Shown piece by piece: positions 7,370 through 15,056 of a stretch of DNA of 64,000 nucleotides. The stretch spans positions 1,302,001 to 1,366,000 of the forward strand of contig NZ_SDHW01000001.1 in NCBI RefSeq assembly GCF_004118265.1, written 5' to 3'. Made by a program: the position numbers and the translations under genes. Numbering within the stretch: the first letter of the stretch is position 1; the number at the start of each line of letters is the position of its first letter. The notes beneath the pieces are model-generated. The model was given only the letters and a program-made list of their open reading frames with translations, did no database searches and was not told where the DNA came from. Origin of the DNA: Lacibacter luteus. Lineage in GTDB: Bacteria > Bacteroidota > Bacteroidia > Chitinophagales > Chitinophagaceae.

Positions 7370-8734
7370 CTAATTTTCCTTTTTATCTTTTAGTCCTAAC
7401 ATACTAATGACAGATGAAGGTGCAAATGTCAGCCCCCATGAAAATTTGGGTCCTGAATAATCTCTCTTTGCATATTTCAACGCATCGGGCAAAGAAGTGA
7501 TAGTACCGATCTCTGTTACCTGTGGTATAACTTCATTCGTCCATGTCCAGCCAACATTCACTGAAAATTCTTTTGTTAGTGCATAATTAAATCCGGCAGT
7601 TAATCCTGCTAGCGGATCTTTTGAGATCTTAACGCCGCCGTAAATACCAATACGGGAAAAAAGATTGTTGTAAAACCATTTGGCTGCACGCTTATTTTTA
7701 TTTTCTATATCTGCGTTTCTTGCAAAGATCGACTTCCAGATCGGATTGAAATTATCAATATCCCTTCCAAATGGATGAAATGCAATCAGAGCAGTTAAAT
7801 TACTTTTCCATTCCTCTTTTTGTGTAGCATTCGGCTTAACTACAAGGTTGTTATTGGCTATAGAAAAATTATTCGCACTAAATTTATTGTTAGCCAACCC
7901 AACCTGGAAGCTAACAAAGTTGCGTTCGTGTACTGCAATTTTAAAATCCTCTTTGAACGACTTATTTTTTACAACAATATCGCAGGGAGCCTTTACTCGT
8001 TTGGGATCAATTTCAATCATTGTAAGTTTGAAACTGATTTCACTAGATTTTGCAGAAGCCCCCCCTCCCATTGCACCTACCGCACTATATACAGAAGCCA
8101 AATCCTTGAAACTCTGTTTGAAGAAACTGGTCTTATAATTTATGTCCACACCTGAATTTGAAAATTTCTTTTCAAAATTATTTTTTTCAAAAGCCTGGTA
8201 CCATTTGTCTTCAAGATCAAGCATAAAAACATACACTTTTTTTGTTTCTAATAAATAGTTAGACCATTTATTAGTCGACTTGTCTTTGTGGAGATAAATT
8301 GTATTTAATGACTCAAAATCTATTTTCAAGTTATTAACTTTAGTAGCTGGTGTAGTGGCTGTTGCAGCTATATCTTGTACAACAATTGTTATGTTACGGT
8401 ATAAAAAAACGATCGCAATGTTTTCGTTATTCTCGATTTCTGTAAAAATATTATCATTATCACTTCTGTAAATTTCTTTACAAAAGCCTTCTAAGCCTTT
8501 TACCGTTGTCACATCTTTAAACCCCGAGCCACCGTCTTTTAACAAGCCCTTTAATAAGGCTATAAGGTCTTCTTTTTTTTGCTTTTCAAGAACAGGTAAA
8601 ATTTTATCTACAGTTTCTTTTGTAATTCCTGAAACACTTTGCTTAATATTAGTGTTTTGGTTTTCCTGCGCAAACCCTCTAATTGAAAAAAAGAAGCCGG
8701 CAAAAAGTAATGAAGTAAGTAGTTTTTGTTTCAT
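7370..8734 (-). CDS. Secreted, possibly outer-membrane protein of the caspase operon
   Basis: The protein has 454 residues with a signal peptide (residues 1-22, cleavage after GFAQ). Residues 25-100 are helical and Lys-rich; 110-330 are mixed strands. From about 345 (RAAKWFYNN, IGIYGGVKISKD, GFNYALTKEFSVNVGWTW) the pattern of short alternating strands ending in SWGLTFAPS resembles part of an outer-membrane barrel. No known domain is recognised. It starts 10 bases after the stop of the caspase-like gene, so it is the last gene of a three-gene transcript that ends at the terminator at 7291-7317. A link to the cell envelope is inferred from the signal peptide. Confidence 0.75.
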   Translation of the reverse strand: MKQKLLTSLLFAGFFFSIRGFAQENQNTNIKQSVSGITKETVDKILPVLEKQKKEDLIALLKGLLKDGGSGFKDVTTVKGLEGFCKEIYRSDNDNIFTEIENNENIAIVFLYRNITIVVQDIAATATTPATKVNNLKIDFESLNTIYLHKDKSTNKWSNYLLETKKVYVFMLDLEDKWYQAFEKNNFEKKFSNSGVDINYKTSFFKQSFKDLASVYSAVGAMGGGASAKSSEISFKLTMIEIDPKRVKAPCDIVVKNKSFKEDFKIAVHERNFVSFQVGLANNKFSANNFSIANNNLVVKPNATQKEEWKSNLTALIAFHPFGRDIDNFNPIWKSIFARNADIENKNKRAAKWFYNNLFSRIGIYGGVKISKDPLAGLTAGFNYALTKEFSVNVGWTWTNEVIPQVTEIGTITSLPDALKYAKRDYSGPKFSWGLTFAPSSVISMLGLKDKKEN

Positions 8735-8744
8735 GTTTTAAAGT

Positions 8745-9422
8745 TTATAATTGTGAGTTTTGGAAATTATCAGCAATATGTATCACACAATTACTGAACC
8801 GATACATTCTTGGAAGGATGATTTCAATACTATCTTTTATCTGTTGAAATTCGTTTGTTTGTAGCAGTGTTTGTTTTAGGGCTTTAAAGAAAAAACTATT
8901 GTCTGCATAATATGCCTGTTCTTCTTTTTGCGAAGCAGCTATAATTGTATGAAAGCTTTGCTGAGTTTGAAAGTCTGTTATTAAGCCATATGCATGGCAA
9001 CAATCAACAATTGTAATCATATGCCCATCCGGGCATTTTGAGCGAAAGAATTCCGTTAGCTTAGTATATTCATAATTAAAAATAAAATCATTGATTGGCA
9101 ATACTAAATCATACCTGAAATTTTCCGCAGAATTAACCAGGTACATTTCGCTGTCTGTTTTTAGCGCCCCGTGCCCGGTGTAATAGAACAGAAACCATCC
9201 ATCGCTTTCAAGCGAGCCAATTTTTTCAATTGCTGAATCGAAAATATTCTTTTCAGTGGCTGCTGAATCAACAATCGGCGTATAAACTGTCCATTTATAA
9301 GTCGTTAAAATATCAACCAAATCACTTAGGTTTTGGTAAACAAAGGGCAATGAAGAGTAGCCGGTAGCCCGTTCCGAATAATAGTCACCCAAGCCAACAA
9401 GAACAGCAGTTTTCTTTCCCAT
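8745..9422 (-). CDS. Caspase-like cysteine protease (peptidase C14 / metacaspase fold)
   Basis: The protein has 225 residues with no signal peptide, so it acts in the cytoplasm. It is a single caspase-fold domain: strand 1 AVLVGLGDYY at 5-14, the catalytic His84 in FYYTGHGALK, and catalytic Cys142 in IVDCCHAYG (the second Cys, by alignment with the DxCHSG motif of metacaspases). A later IIAASQKEEQAYY stretch matches the substrate-pocket region of the family. Length equals a bare catalytic domain; there is no fused sensor. It lies 3 bases after a membrane coiled-coil gene and 10 bases before a secreted protein gene. Prokaryotic caspase-like proteins often act as triggered effectors in stress or phage responses; that role here is inference. 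Confidence 0.88.
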   Translation of the reverse strand: MGKKTAVLVGLGDYYSERATGYSSLPFVYQNLSDLVDILTTYKWTVYTPIVDSAATEKNIFDSAIEKIGSLESDGWFLFYYTGHGALKTDSEMYLVNSAENFRYDLVLPINDFIFNYEYTKLTEFFRSKCPDGHMITIVDCCHAYGLITDFQTQQSFHTIIAASQKEEQAYYADNSFFFKALKQTLLQTNEFQQIKDSIEIILPRMYRFSNCVIHIADNFQNSQL

Positions 9423-9425
9423 GTT

Positions 9426-10409
9426 TTATTTCTTATATTCTTGTATTAATTGCATTTCTTTGTTCAATTCTTCAACTTTCTTCTGGGCCGCAGCAATTTC
9501 ATTTTCAAGGTTTGCTATATTTTTTCTGTCAATTTCTGATATATTGTTTGCGGCTGTCTTTGTTAAAATATTTGAGAGCAACGCTTTTTTTGTGTTTAAA
9601 CTGCTTATCGTAATTCTGAGCTCTTCTTCTTTGTTCAACTTTAAATCGTCTAACTTAAATGTTGGTATGAGTTTTTTGCCAATGTATGCTCCTTGGCTTA
9701 GCCCCATCAGCACTAAAAAAGACCAGGGCAAATATGGGAGATGCCCTTTAGTTGTTTCATTCCCATCTTTTTTAAACTCTAAAAACTGGTCTACATTACT
9801 ATTGAATAGCACTTTAAATTGACTGGGATCCGTCACACCTATAATTTCGTTTATGAAGTAGACTACTTTTGTACTAAAAACAAACAGGGCAATTACAGTC
9901 CATATTAACATTTGCACCCGGCTAAAATCAATGCCATTATCTCCAATAATTATGTCAGAAAACTTAGGCTTGCGATGTTTAATTAACTCAGGATGTTTGT
10001 TAATTTTATCAACAGTTATTCCTTTTACAGAAATATAGCTACCTAAACTCAGCCCCAATAAGAATAACGTTTCCTCTGAAAAAGTCAGCTCGTAATAATA
10101 CATTGCATTTGGCATTTGATTTACACCTAAGGCTATTGCAACAGACAACTGATAAGCAATTATTATAAATGCCCATACAACAGCCTGCAACCTTGATAAA
10201 CTAAATCCGCCTTCGTCACCTATAAAAATGTCGGAAATACCGTAAGTATATTTTACCCTAAAAACTACTCTCACTAAAATCCAAAAAATGAAAAACAACA
10301 ATAGGATTGAAATCAAAAAAACACTAACTGCCTTTTCATCTTTCAACCAAAGTATAAGTGCTGAAATAGCAAGCACAGCATTAGTAATTATAAATGCGTT
10401 TTTATTCAT
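9426..10409 (-). CDS. Membrane protein with two repeated transmembrane modules and a C-terminal coiled coil
   Basis: The protein has 327 residues. Two transmembrane helices (5-21, 27-50) precede an internal duplication. Module 1 (about 58-132) and module 2 (about 150-247) share SDIxIGDxG, SRxQ before a helix starting at W, and a second helix ending GLSxGxYIxxK. The C-terminal 70 residues (258-325) are a charged coiled coil facing the cytoplasm by charge. It is the first gene of the caspase operon; its stop is 3 bases from the caspase-like start. A membrane scaffold or sensor that holds the protease through the coiled coil is a reasonable idea, not shown by the sequence. I do not assign a named family. 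Confidence 0.8.
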   Translation of the reverse strand: MNKNAFIITNAVLAISALILWLKDEKAVSVFLISILLLFFIFWILVRVVFRVKYTYGISDIFIGDEGGFSLSRLQAVVWAFIIIAYQLSVAIALGVNQMPNAMYYYELTFSEETLFLLGLSLGSYISVKGITVDKINKHPELIKHRKPKFSDIIIGDNGIDFSRVQMLIWTVIALFVFSTKVVYFINEIIGVTDPSQFKVLFNSNVDQFLEFKKDGNETTKGHLPYLPWSFLVLMGLSQGAYIGKKLIPTFKLDDLKLNKEEELRITISSLNTKKALLSNILTKTAANNISEIDRKNIANLENEIAAAQKKVEELNKEMQLIQEYKK

Positions 10410-10590
10410 TATTTTTTATTGAATTTAAATTTTCACTGCAAAAAGAACCAGGTAGTTTGAAATGAATACGCACTAACCCATATAATATTAACCCTCATAC
10501 ATGCCTACAATTCTTACTTAGCCTGTTCCTAGCCTGCATCAAAACTGCATAACACTTCTTTGTGATAAAAGGAGAAAAAGCGCAAAGGAA

Positions 10591-10608
10591 TACGGGAAAA
10601 ATCCCGTA
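10591..10608 (-). promoter_or_regulatory. Palindromic operator candidate, caspase operon
   Basis: Read toward the operon it is TACGGGATTTTTCCCGTA, two 7-base arms around four A/T bases. It lies about 182 bases before the ATG at 10409. It matches the site at 6503-6519 at 16 of 17 positions, in the same orientation to the downstream operon. Confidence 0.55.
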
Positions 10609-10689
10609 CCTGATTTTTTAAGTCATCCGAAGAAAAGAAAGACGCTCCTGTTACAGAGATAAACAGGACAAGACACTTGATGTTGATGT

Positions 10690-10812
10690 AATTTCATCGA
10701 ACATATAAATTCCGGGGGCCGCTATGCGCCCCTCGGCTGACAAGAATTTCAGGTACGGAGCCGTGTAGGACTTTATTTGGAAGCATTGAGAAAAGGATTT
10801 GCGAAGCTTTAG
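10690..10812 (+). pseudogene. C-terminal fragment of a LuxR-type response regulator
   Basis: The plus-strand frame ending at the TAG 10810-10812 translates to FQVRSRVGLYLEALRKGFAKL. This is nearly the same as the last 21 residues of the intact regulator at 3813-4454 (FHVQSRVGLCLEALRKGFAKL). Upstream the match fades: N..E...GGRY at 10690-10730 and an in-frame TGA at 10738-10740. No receiver domain is visible. It is the end of a lost paralogue, inverted relative to the intact gene and placed on the other side of the caspase operon. Confidence 0.8.
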
Positions 10813-10928
10813 TATTACTTTTCAACCGAGATTTTACCCCACCCCTTTGTCACCACTTTGTTATTTCCTCTTCTGCACTTCATTCGCTTGCAGCACTTGC
10901 CCGTAACTTGCAGCAAATTTTAAAAAGC

Positions 10929-11624
10929 ATGACAGTAGAAATCTGGAGCGATGTTGTTTGTCCGTTCTGTTATATCGGCAAACGACGTTTTGAGGAAGCA
11001 TTGCATCAATTCGATCAAAAAGAAAATGTAGAAATTGTATGGCGCAGTTTTCAGTTAGATCCTGACGCTGCACCTGCGCCCGGTACCAGTCTTAACCAAT
11101 ACCTGGCACAACGGAAAGGCGTAAGCGAAGAAGAAGCCAAACGCATGAATGCGTATGTAACAACAACTGCAGCAGCAGCAGGATTGGAATTTCAATTGGA
11201 GAAAGCCATCATCGGCAATACGTTTACTGCACACCGGTTACTGCACCTGGCAAAAGAGCACAATGTGCAGAACGAAGTAAAAGAAGCGTTGTTAAAAGCA
11301 TACTTCACCGAAGGAAAAAACATCAACGATCAAACAGCATTAACAGAGGCAGCAACTGCAGCAGGCATTTCTGCAGAAGCGGTTACAGCTGCTTTAGCAA
11401 GCGAACAGTTTACACAAGATGTACACGAAGATCAGCTGCGTGCACAACAGATCGGCGTTCGTGGCGTACCTTTCTTTGTCTTCAATAACAAATATGCTGT
11501 ATCGGGCGCACAGGCAACAGCAGTATTTGCCGATGTGTTACAGAAAGTGTGGGAAGAAGAACAACCTGTAACTGTACTTGCAGCAGACAATGCAGCTTGT
11601 GCTGTTGATGACAGCAACTGCTGA
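10929..11624 (+). CDS. DsbA-family oxidoreductase (FrnE-like)
   Basis: The protein has 231 residues from the ATG at 10929. The in-frame ATG at 10908 would add seven residues before the conserved opening MTVEIWSDVVCPFCYIG. The active-site CPFC is at Cys11-Cys14, followed by the alpha-helical insertion (residues 60-150) and the cis-Pro loop GVRGVPFFVFNNKYAVSGAQ that marks the FrnE branch of the DsbA thioredoxin fold. No signal peptide is present, so it is cytoplasmic. FrnE-type proteins have thiol-disulfide exchange or isomerase activity; the partner is unknown. Three Cys near the C-terminus (AACAVDDSNC) are unusual and might be redox-active. Confidence 0.9.
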   Translation: MTVEIWSDVVCPFCYIGKRRFEEALHQFDQKENVEIVWRSFQLDPDAAPAPGTSLNQYLAQRKGVSEEEAKRMNAYVTTTAAAAGLEFQLEKAIIGNTFTAHRLLHLAKEHNVQNEVKEALLKAYFTEGKNINDQTALTEAATAAGISAEAVTAALASEQFTQDVHEDQLRAQQIGVRGVPFFVFNNKYAVSGAQATAVFADVLQKVWEEEQPVTVLAADNAACAVDDSNC

Positions 11625-11664
11625 TATAATTTTAAACAACCGATAAAACATAAAAAAAAGCGAG

Positions 11665-12504
11665 ATGAAAAAAGTTTGGCTTATTACAGGTTGCTCAACC
11701 GGCTTTGGCCGTTCGCTGGCAATTGAAGCGTTGGCACAAGGTTATTGTGTAGCTGTTGCTGCACGCAATACAAACGATGTTGCAGATATTGTTGCCAACT
11801 ATACAGATACTGCTCTTGCAGTAAAACTTGATGTTACGGATGTAGTACAAATCAAAGAAGCTGTTGCAGCAACCGTCAGCAAATTCGGGCAGATTGATGT
11901 GCTGGTGAACAATGCAGGCATTGGTTATTTTGGCGCTGTTGAAGAAAGTGAAGAAACAGAAGTACGTCGCATGTTCGAGATCAATGTATTTGGCCTGGCA
12001 AAGATGACGCAGGAGGTTTTACCGCATATGCGTGGCCGTAAGACTGGTCACATTCTCAACATCTCCTCTATTGGCGGTTTACGTTCGTTTCCCGGCGTTG
12101 GATTTTATAATGCAACAAAGTATGCCGTAGATGGTTTAAGCGAAGCCTTGAGCAAAGAAGTGGCTCCGTTGGGCATTAAAGTAACCATTATTGCACCAAG
12201 TGGCTTCCGCACCGATTGGGCCGGCCGCAGTGCAAAAGACAGTTCTACGGTTATTGCCGATTATGCAACTACTGCAGGAAAAAACAAAGGTGATATCCGT
12301 GGTTACAGTGGTAACCAACCCGGCGATCCGGTGCTTGCTGCAAAGTCAATGATCATGATTACAGAAACAGAAAATCCTCCGCTGCGTTTACTGTTAGGCG
12401 CTGCCGCATTAAAAGGTGCACGTGCTAAAGTGGAAGAACTGAAACACGATATAGAAACATGGGCCGAAGTAAGTGCAGGTGCCGATGCGCCTAAACAGGC
12501 ATAA
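11665..12504 (+). CDS. Short-chain dehydrogenase/reductase (SDR family)
   Basis: The protein has 279 residues with a classical SDR fold. The nucleotide-binding motif is TGCSTGFG (8-15), the structural NNAG is at 82-85, the catalytic Ser is at about 134-135 in NISSIGG, and YNATK gives Tyr148 and Lys152. The residues after strand 2 (AARN at 33-36) suggest NADP(H) preference, by rule of thumb only. The substrate cannot be read. It follows the DsbA-like gene by 40 bases in the same direction and is closed by the terminator at 12521-12560. Confidence 0.92.
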   Translation: MKKVWLITGCSTGFGRSLAIEALAQGYCVAVAARNTNDVADIVANYTDTALAVKLDVTDVVQIKEAVAATVSKFGQIDVLVNNAGIGYFGAVEESEETEVRRMFEINVFGLAKMTQEVLPHMRGRKTGHILNISSIGGLRSFPGVGFYNATKYAVDGLSEALSKEVAPLGIKVTIIAPSGFRTDWAGRSAKDSSTVIADYATTAGKNKGDIRGYSGNQPGDPVLAAKSMIMITETENPPLRLLLGAAALKGARAKVEELKHDIETWAEVSAGADAPKQA

Positions 12505-12520
12505 AAACCAATACAAGTTT

Positions 12521-12560
12521 AAACAAGCCCTTCAGGTTATACACCCGAAGGGCTTGTTTG
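12521..12560 (+). terminator. Intrinsic terminator after the SDR gene
   Basis: Inverted repeat AAACAAGCCCTTC / GAAGGGCTTGTTT with a 14-base loop. The T tract is weak (TTTGCTTTT). Confidence 0.7.
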
Positions 12561-12764
12561 CTTTTGGCCCTTACAATGCAATAATAAACTAACCGGGAGC
12601 TCAATTAAATACAACAAAAAAACAGCAACTGACAACGGTCATTTGCAAATGCATTCATTTGTTGTACCTTATTTGTTTCCCTTTACATTTCTTCCGGCTC
12701 TTCCAGACTGCTGTTTACTCCCACCCAAAATCAAATCATCTTTTAACCTCCAAAGAACAGTTGT

Positions 12765-13532
12765 ATGAAACAAACATTAACTGCCTGCCTGGCTATTCTC
12801 TTTATGTTATGCTTAACTGCCGACGGCCTGGCACAGAAAAAACAAATGACGTGGACTTCTTCTTCCGAACAGGCAAAATCCTATGCAAGAAAAGGAGCTT
12901 CGCATATGATGAACATTGAATTTGCACAAGCCTATCACAATTTCGGGCTTGCACTGGAAGCTGATTCCAATTTTACAGTTGTACTTACACTTATGTCGTT
13001 CCTAACGAATGGCGAAACGAAGAAAAAATTTGCAGAACGTGCAATAGCAAGCGCTGTGGGTAAAACTGCCGGGGAACAGCTGTTTGTAAAACTTGCAACG
13101 CCCGGAAACAAACAGGCCGACAACCAAAAAACATGGGCCGATCTTTATAACATGTTTCCCGACGGCGGCTTCATTGGATTTTATTATGTTTTAACACGGC
13201 CAACGCCTGCTGAGCAATTTACTGCTGCAGAAGAATATGTAAAGAAGTTTCCCGAATCGGCTCCAATACATAATATACTCGGGTATATGTATCTGCAGGA
13301 AAAGAAAGACAACGAAAAAGCTAAACAACATTTTGAAAAATACATTGCGCTATACCCCGATGGTTGCAACCCTTACGATTCGTTTGGTGAATACTATTTC
13401 ATTTTAGGCGATATGGATAATGCTGAAAAATATTACAAGATGGCGTTGGAAAAATACCCATTCAATACAAGCTCAATTGAAAAAATGAAAGAGATAGCAA
13501 CTGCTAAATCAAAAGCTAAATCCGATAAATAA
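12765..13532 (+). CDS. Secreted TPR-repeat protein
   Basis: The protein has 255 residues with a signal peptide (1-24, cleavage after GLAQ). The rest is helical with tetratricopeptide-like repeats. The clearest are at about 165-200 (IHNILGYMYL, KAKQHFEKYIALYPDG) and 203-235 (YDSFGEYYFILGDMDNAEKYYKMALEKYP). The N-terminal half (HMMNIEFAQAYHNFGLALEADSN) also fits. A periplasmic protein-interaction role follows from the TPR fold; a partner is not evident. It stands alone between terminators. Confidence 0.85.
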   Translation: MKQTLTACLAILFMLCLTADGLAQKKQMTWTSSSEQAKSYARKGASHMMNIEFAQAYHNFGLALEADSNFTVVLTLMSFLTNGETKKKFAERAIASAVGKTAGEQLFVKLATPGNKQADNQKTWADLYNMFPDGGFIGFYYVLTRPTPAEQFTAAEEYVKKFPESAPIHNILGYMYLQEKKDNEKAKQHFEKYIALYPDGCNPYDSFGEYYFILGDMDNAEKYYKMALEKYPFNTSSIEKMKEIATAKSKAKSDK

Positions 13533-13570
13533 CAAAGCGATTCTGAGTGAACTGCTTTCAGTGATTTTCA

Positions 13571-13600
13571 ACAAAAGCTTCTTACAGGAAGCTTTTGTTG
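13571..13600. terminator. Bidirectional terminator between convergent genes
   Basis: Inverted repeat ACAAAAGCTTC / GAAGCTTTTGT with a short TTACAG loop, placed between the TPR gene (plus) and the TauE/SafE gene (minus). Confidence 0.75.
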
Positions 13601-13601
13601 T

Positions 13602-14381
13602 TTATGAAGGAGCGTGAAAAAAAACATCTCTTCCCAACCGGAGAATAAGTATGCCAATCACCAACAGAAAAACATAACGGATAAATACATTCCCTTTGAG
13701 GATGGCTGCTTTACTGCCAATATAAGCGCCGAGCATATTGCAACCCATCATAGGCAACGCAATTTTAAATACCACGGCACCATTTAAAAGAAAGCCGATA
13801 AGCGATGCAACATCGGCAATGGCATTTACAATTTTTGATGATGCCGATGCATGTAAGAAATTAAGCCCGGCAACACTTACAAATGCAAACACCAGCAAGC
13901 TGCCTGTACCGGGACCAATAAATCCATTGTAAAAACCAATTACCGCACCAATGCCTGCACATACAAACATAAATTGTTTGCCAGTGTACTTAACAGCATG
14001 TACCGCACCAAAATCTTTTTTTACAAACGTATAAACTGCCAGCACAATAATGATGCATAACAACAGTGGTTTAAATACTTCGGGCTTTATCATCTCCATT
14101 ACAAATGTTCCGCTGAACGATGTTACAGCAGCCATTGTACCTGTTACAAGCACCACACTTGTATCAACCCCTATTTTAGTAATGTATTGATAGGCTGCAA
14201 CCGATGTGCCTGCCACCGATGCAAAACGATTGCTCGCAATTACCTGTACATGCGAAAGTTCGGGAAACAAGATCATCAACAGAGGTACCTGTATCAGTCC
14301 GCCACCACCTACCACCGCATCAATAAACCCGGCAAACATGGCACCAACACAAACAAGCGTATAAAGCAGCCATTCATTCAT
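13602..14381 (-). CDS. Sulfite exporter TauE/SafE family membrane protein
   Basis: The protein has 259 residues from the ATG at 14381. An ATG at 14444 would add 21 residues that do not fit the family. About eight transmembrane helices are predicted. The first repeat has the family signature GFIDAVVGGGGLIQVPLL (around residues 18-36), and the second half has the matching GFYNGFIGPGTGSLLVFAF. This pair of inverted modules is typical of TauE/SafE (DUF81) anion exporters of the inner membrane, which move sulfite, sulfoacetate or related small anions. No sulfur genes are near, so the substrate stays open. Confidence 0.88.
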   Translation of the reverse strand: MNEWLLYTLVCVGAMFAGFIDAVVGGGGLIQVPLLMILFPELSHVQVIASNRFASVAGTSVAAYQYITKIGVDTSVVLVTGTMAAVTSFSGTFVMEMIKPEVFKPLLLCIIIVLAVYTFVKKDFGAVHAVKYTGKQFMFVCAGIGAVIGFYNGFIGPGTGSLLVFAFVSVAGLNFLHASASSKIVNAIADVASLIGFLLNGAVVFKIALPMMGCNMLGAYIGSKAAILKGNVFIRYVFLLVIGILILRLGRDVFFHAPS

Positions 14382-14431
14382 GCCGCAAAATAAAGGAGAA
14401 ACACAGTAGCAGTAAAAACTGTTGCAAATAA

Positions 14432-14456
14432 AAAGGGCACCCAATGGATGCCCTTT
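14432..14456 (-). terminator. Intrinsic terminator of the SWIB gene
   Basis: On the minus strand the stem AAAGGGCATCC / GGGTGCCCTTT (one G-T pair) with loop ATT is followed by a T-rich stretch, 22 bases past the stop at 14478. Confidence 0.75.
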
Positions 14457-14477
14457 CGTCTATCAGGAATCTGTTGA

Positions 14478-14897
14478 TTAACTTAAATGCTTGTTCAGGA
14501 ACTTCGCCATTTCAAACATTGATGCCTGACCTTTACCACCGAATACCGGCTTCAGTTTAGCATCTGCATTGATCATGCGTTTGTTTTTAGCATCCTGTAA
14601 TTTATTTGCTTTAATGTAAGCCCAGATTTTTTTAACAGCTTCTGTACGTGGTACAGGCTTGTTACCGATTACTGCAGCCAGATCAGCACTTGGAGTAAGC
14701 GCTTTCATAAATGCAGCATTTGGCTTACGAGCTGACTTCTTTTTAGGAGCAGCTTTCTTTGCAGCTTTTTTAGGAGCAGCTTTCTTAGGAGCGGCTTTTT
14801 TAGGAGCAGCTTTCTTTACAGCTTTTTTAGGAGCGGCTTTCTTAGGAGCAGCTTTCTTTGCGGCTTTTTTAGGAGCGGCTTTCTTTTTTGTTGCCAT
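14478..14897 (-). CDS. SWIB-domain protein with a histone H1-like Lys/Ala/Pro tail
   Basis: The protein has 139 residues. Residues 1-60 are tandem AAPKKAAPKK-type repeats, strongly basic, like the tails of bacterial histone H1-like proteins. Residues 66-138 are a SWIB/MDM2 domain (SADLAAVIGNKPVPRTEAVKKIWAYIKANKLQD, then KLKPVFGGKGQASMFEMAKFL). It is probably an abundant nucleoid-associated protein; this is inferred from charge and domain. The repeats are encoded by near-identical GC-rich DNA units (about 14735-14885), so the tail length can be expected to vary between strains. A plus-strand frame over the tail is only its shadow. Confidence 0.9.
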   Translation of the reverse strand: MATKKKAAPKKAAKKAAPKKAAPKKAVKKAAPKKAAPKKAAPKKAAKKAAPKKKSARKPNAAFMKALTPSADLAAVIGNKPVPRTEAVKKIWAYIKANKLQDAKNKRMINADAKLKPVFGGKGQASMFEMAKFLNKHLS

Positions 14898-15056
14898 TTG
14901 TTTTAAATTTTAGAATAAAAATGGGTAATAGTAATTGTTAACAGAATGAATTTAGGACAAAATTTATATTCAGCAATCATTCTCAAAAAAAGGTTTTTCA
15001 GAATGTGAATAAGCTGTGTTTTCATTGGGGAAATCGTTGTTTTTTACATACCGTTT

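Larger units (their letters stand above)
10410..10928. other. Intergenic region upstream of the caspase operon
   Basis: This holds the leader of the caspase operon, the palindromic site at 10591-10608 and a fragment of a second response regulator (10690-10812). No intact gene is present. Confidence 0.6.

Noticed and set aside
7370-10409. Caspase operon as a CBASS or other named defence system
   Set aside because: No cyclase, effector-sensor pair or ring nuclease is present nearby; naming it would go beyond the sequence.
14659-14913. Plus-strand reading frame rich in Ala/Phe/Leu over the SWIB gene
   Set aside because: It is the mirror of the Lys/Ala/Pro repeat codons of the minus-strand tail; it has no independent start context and no family.
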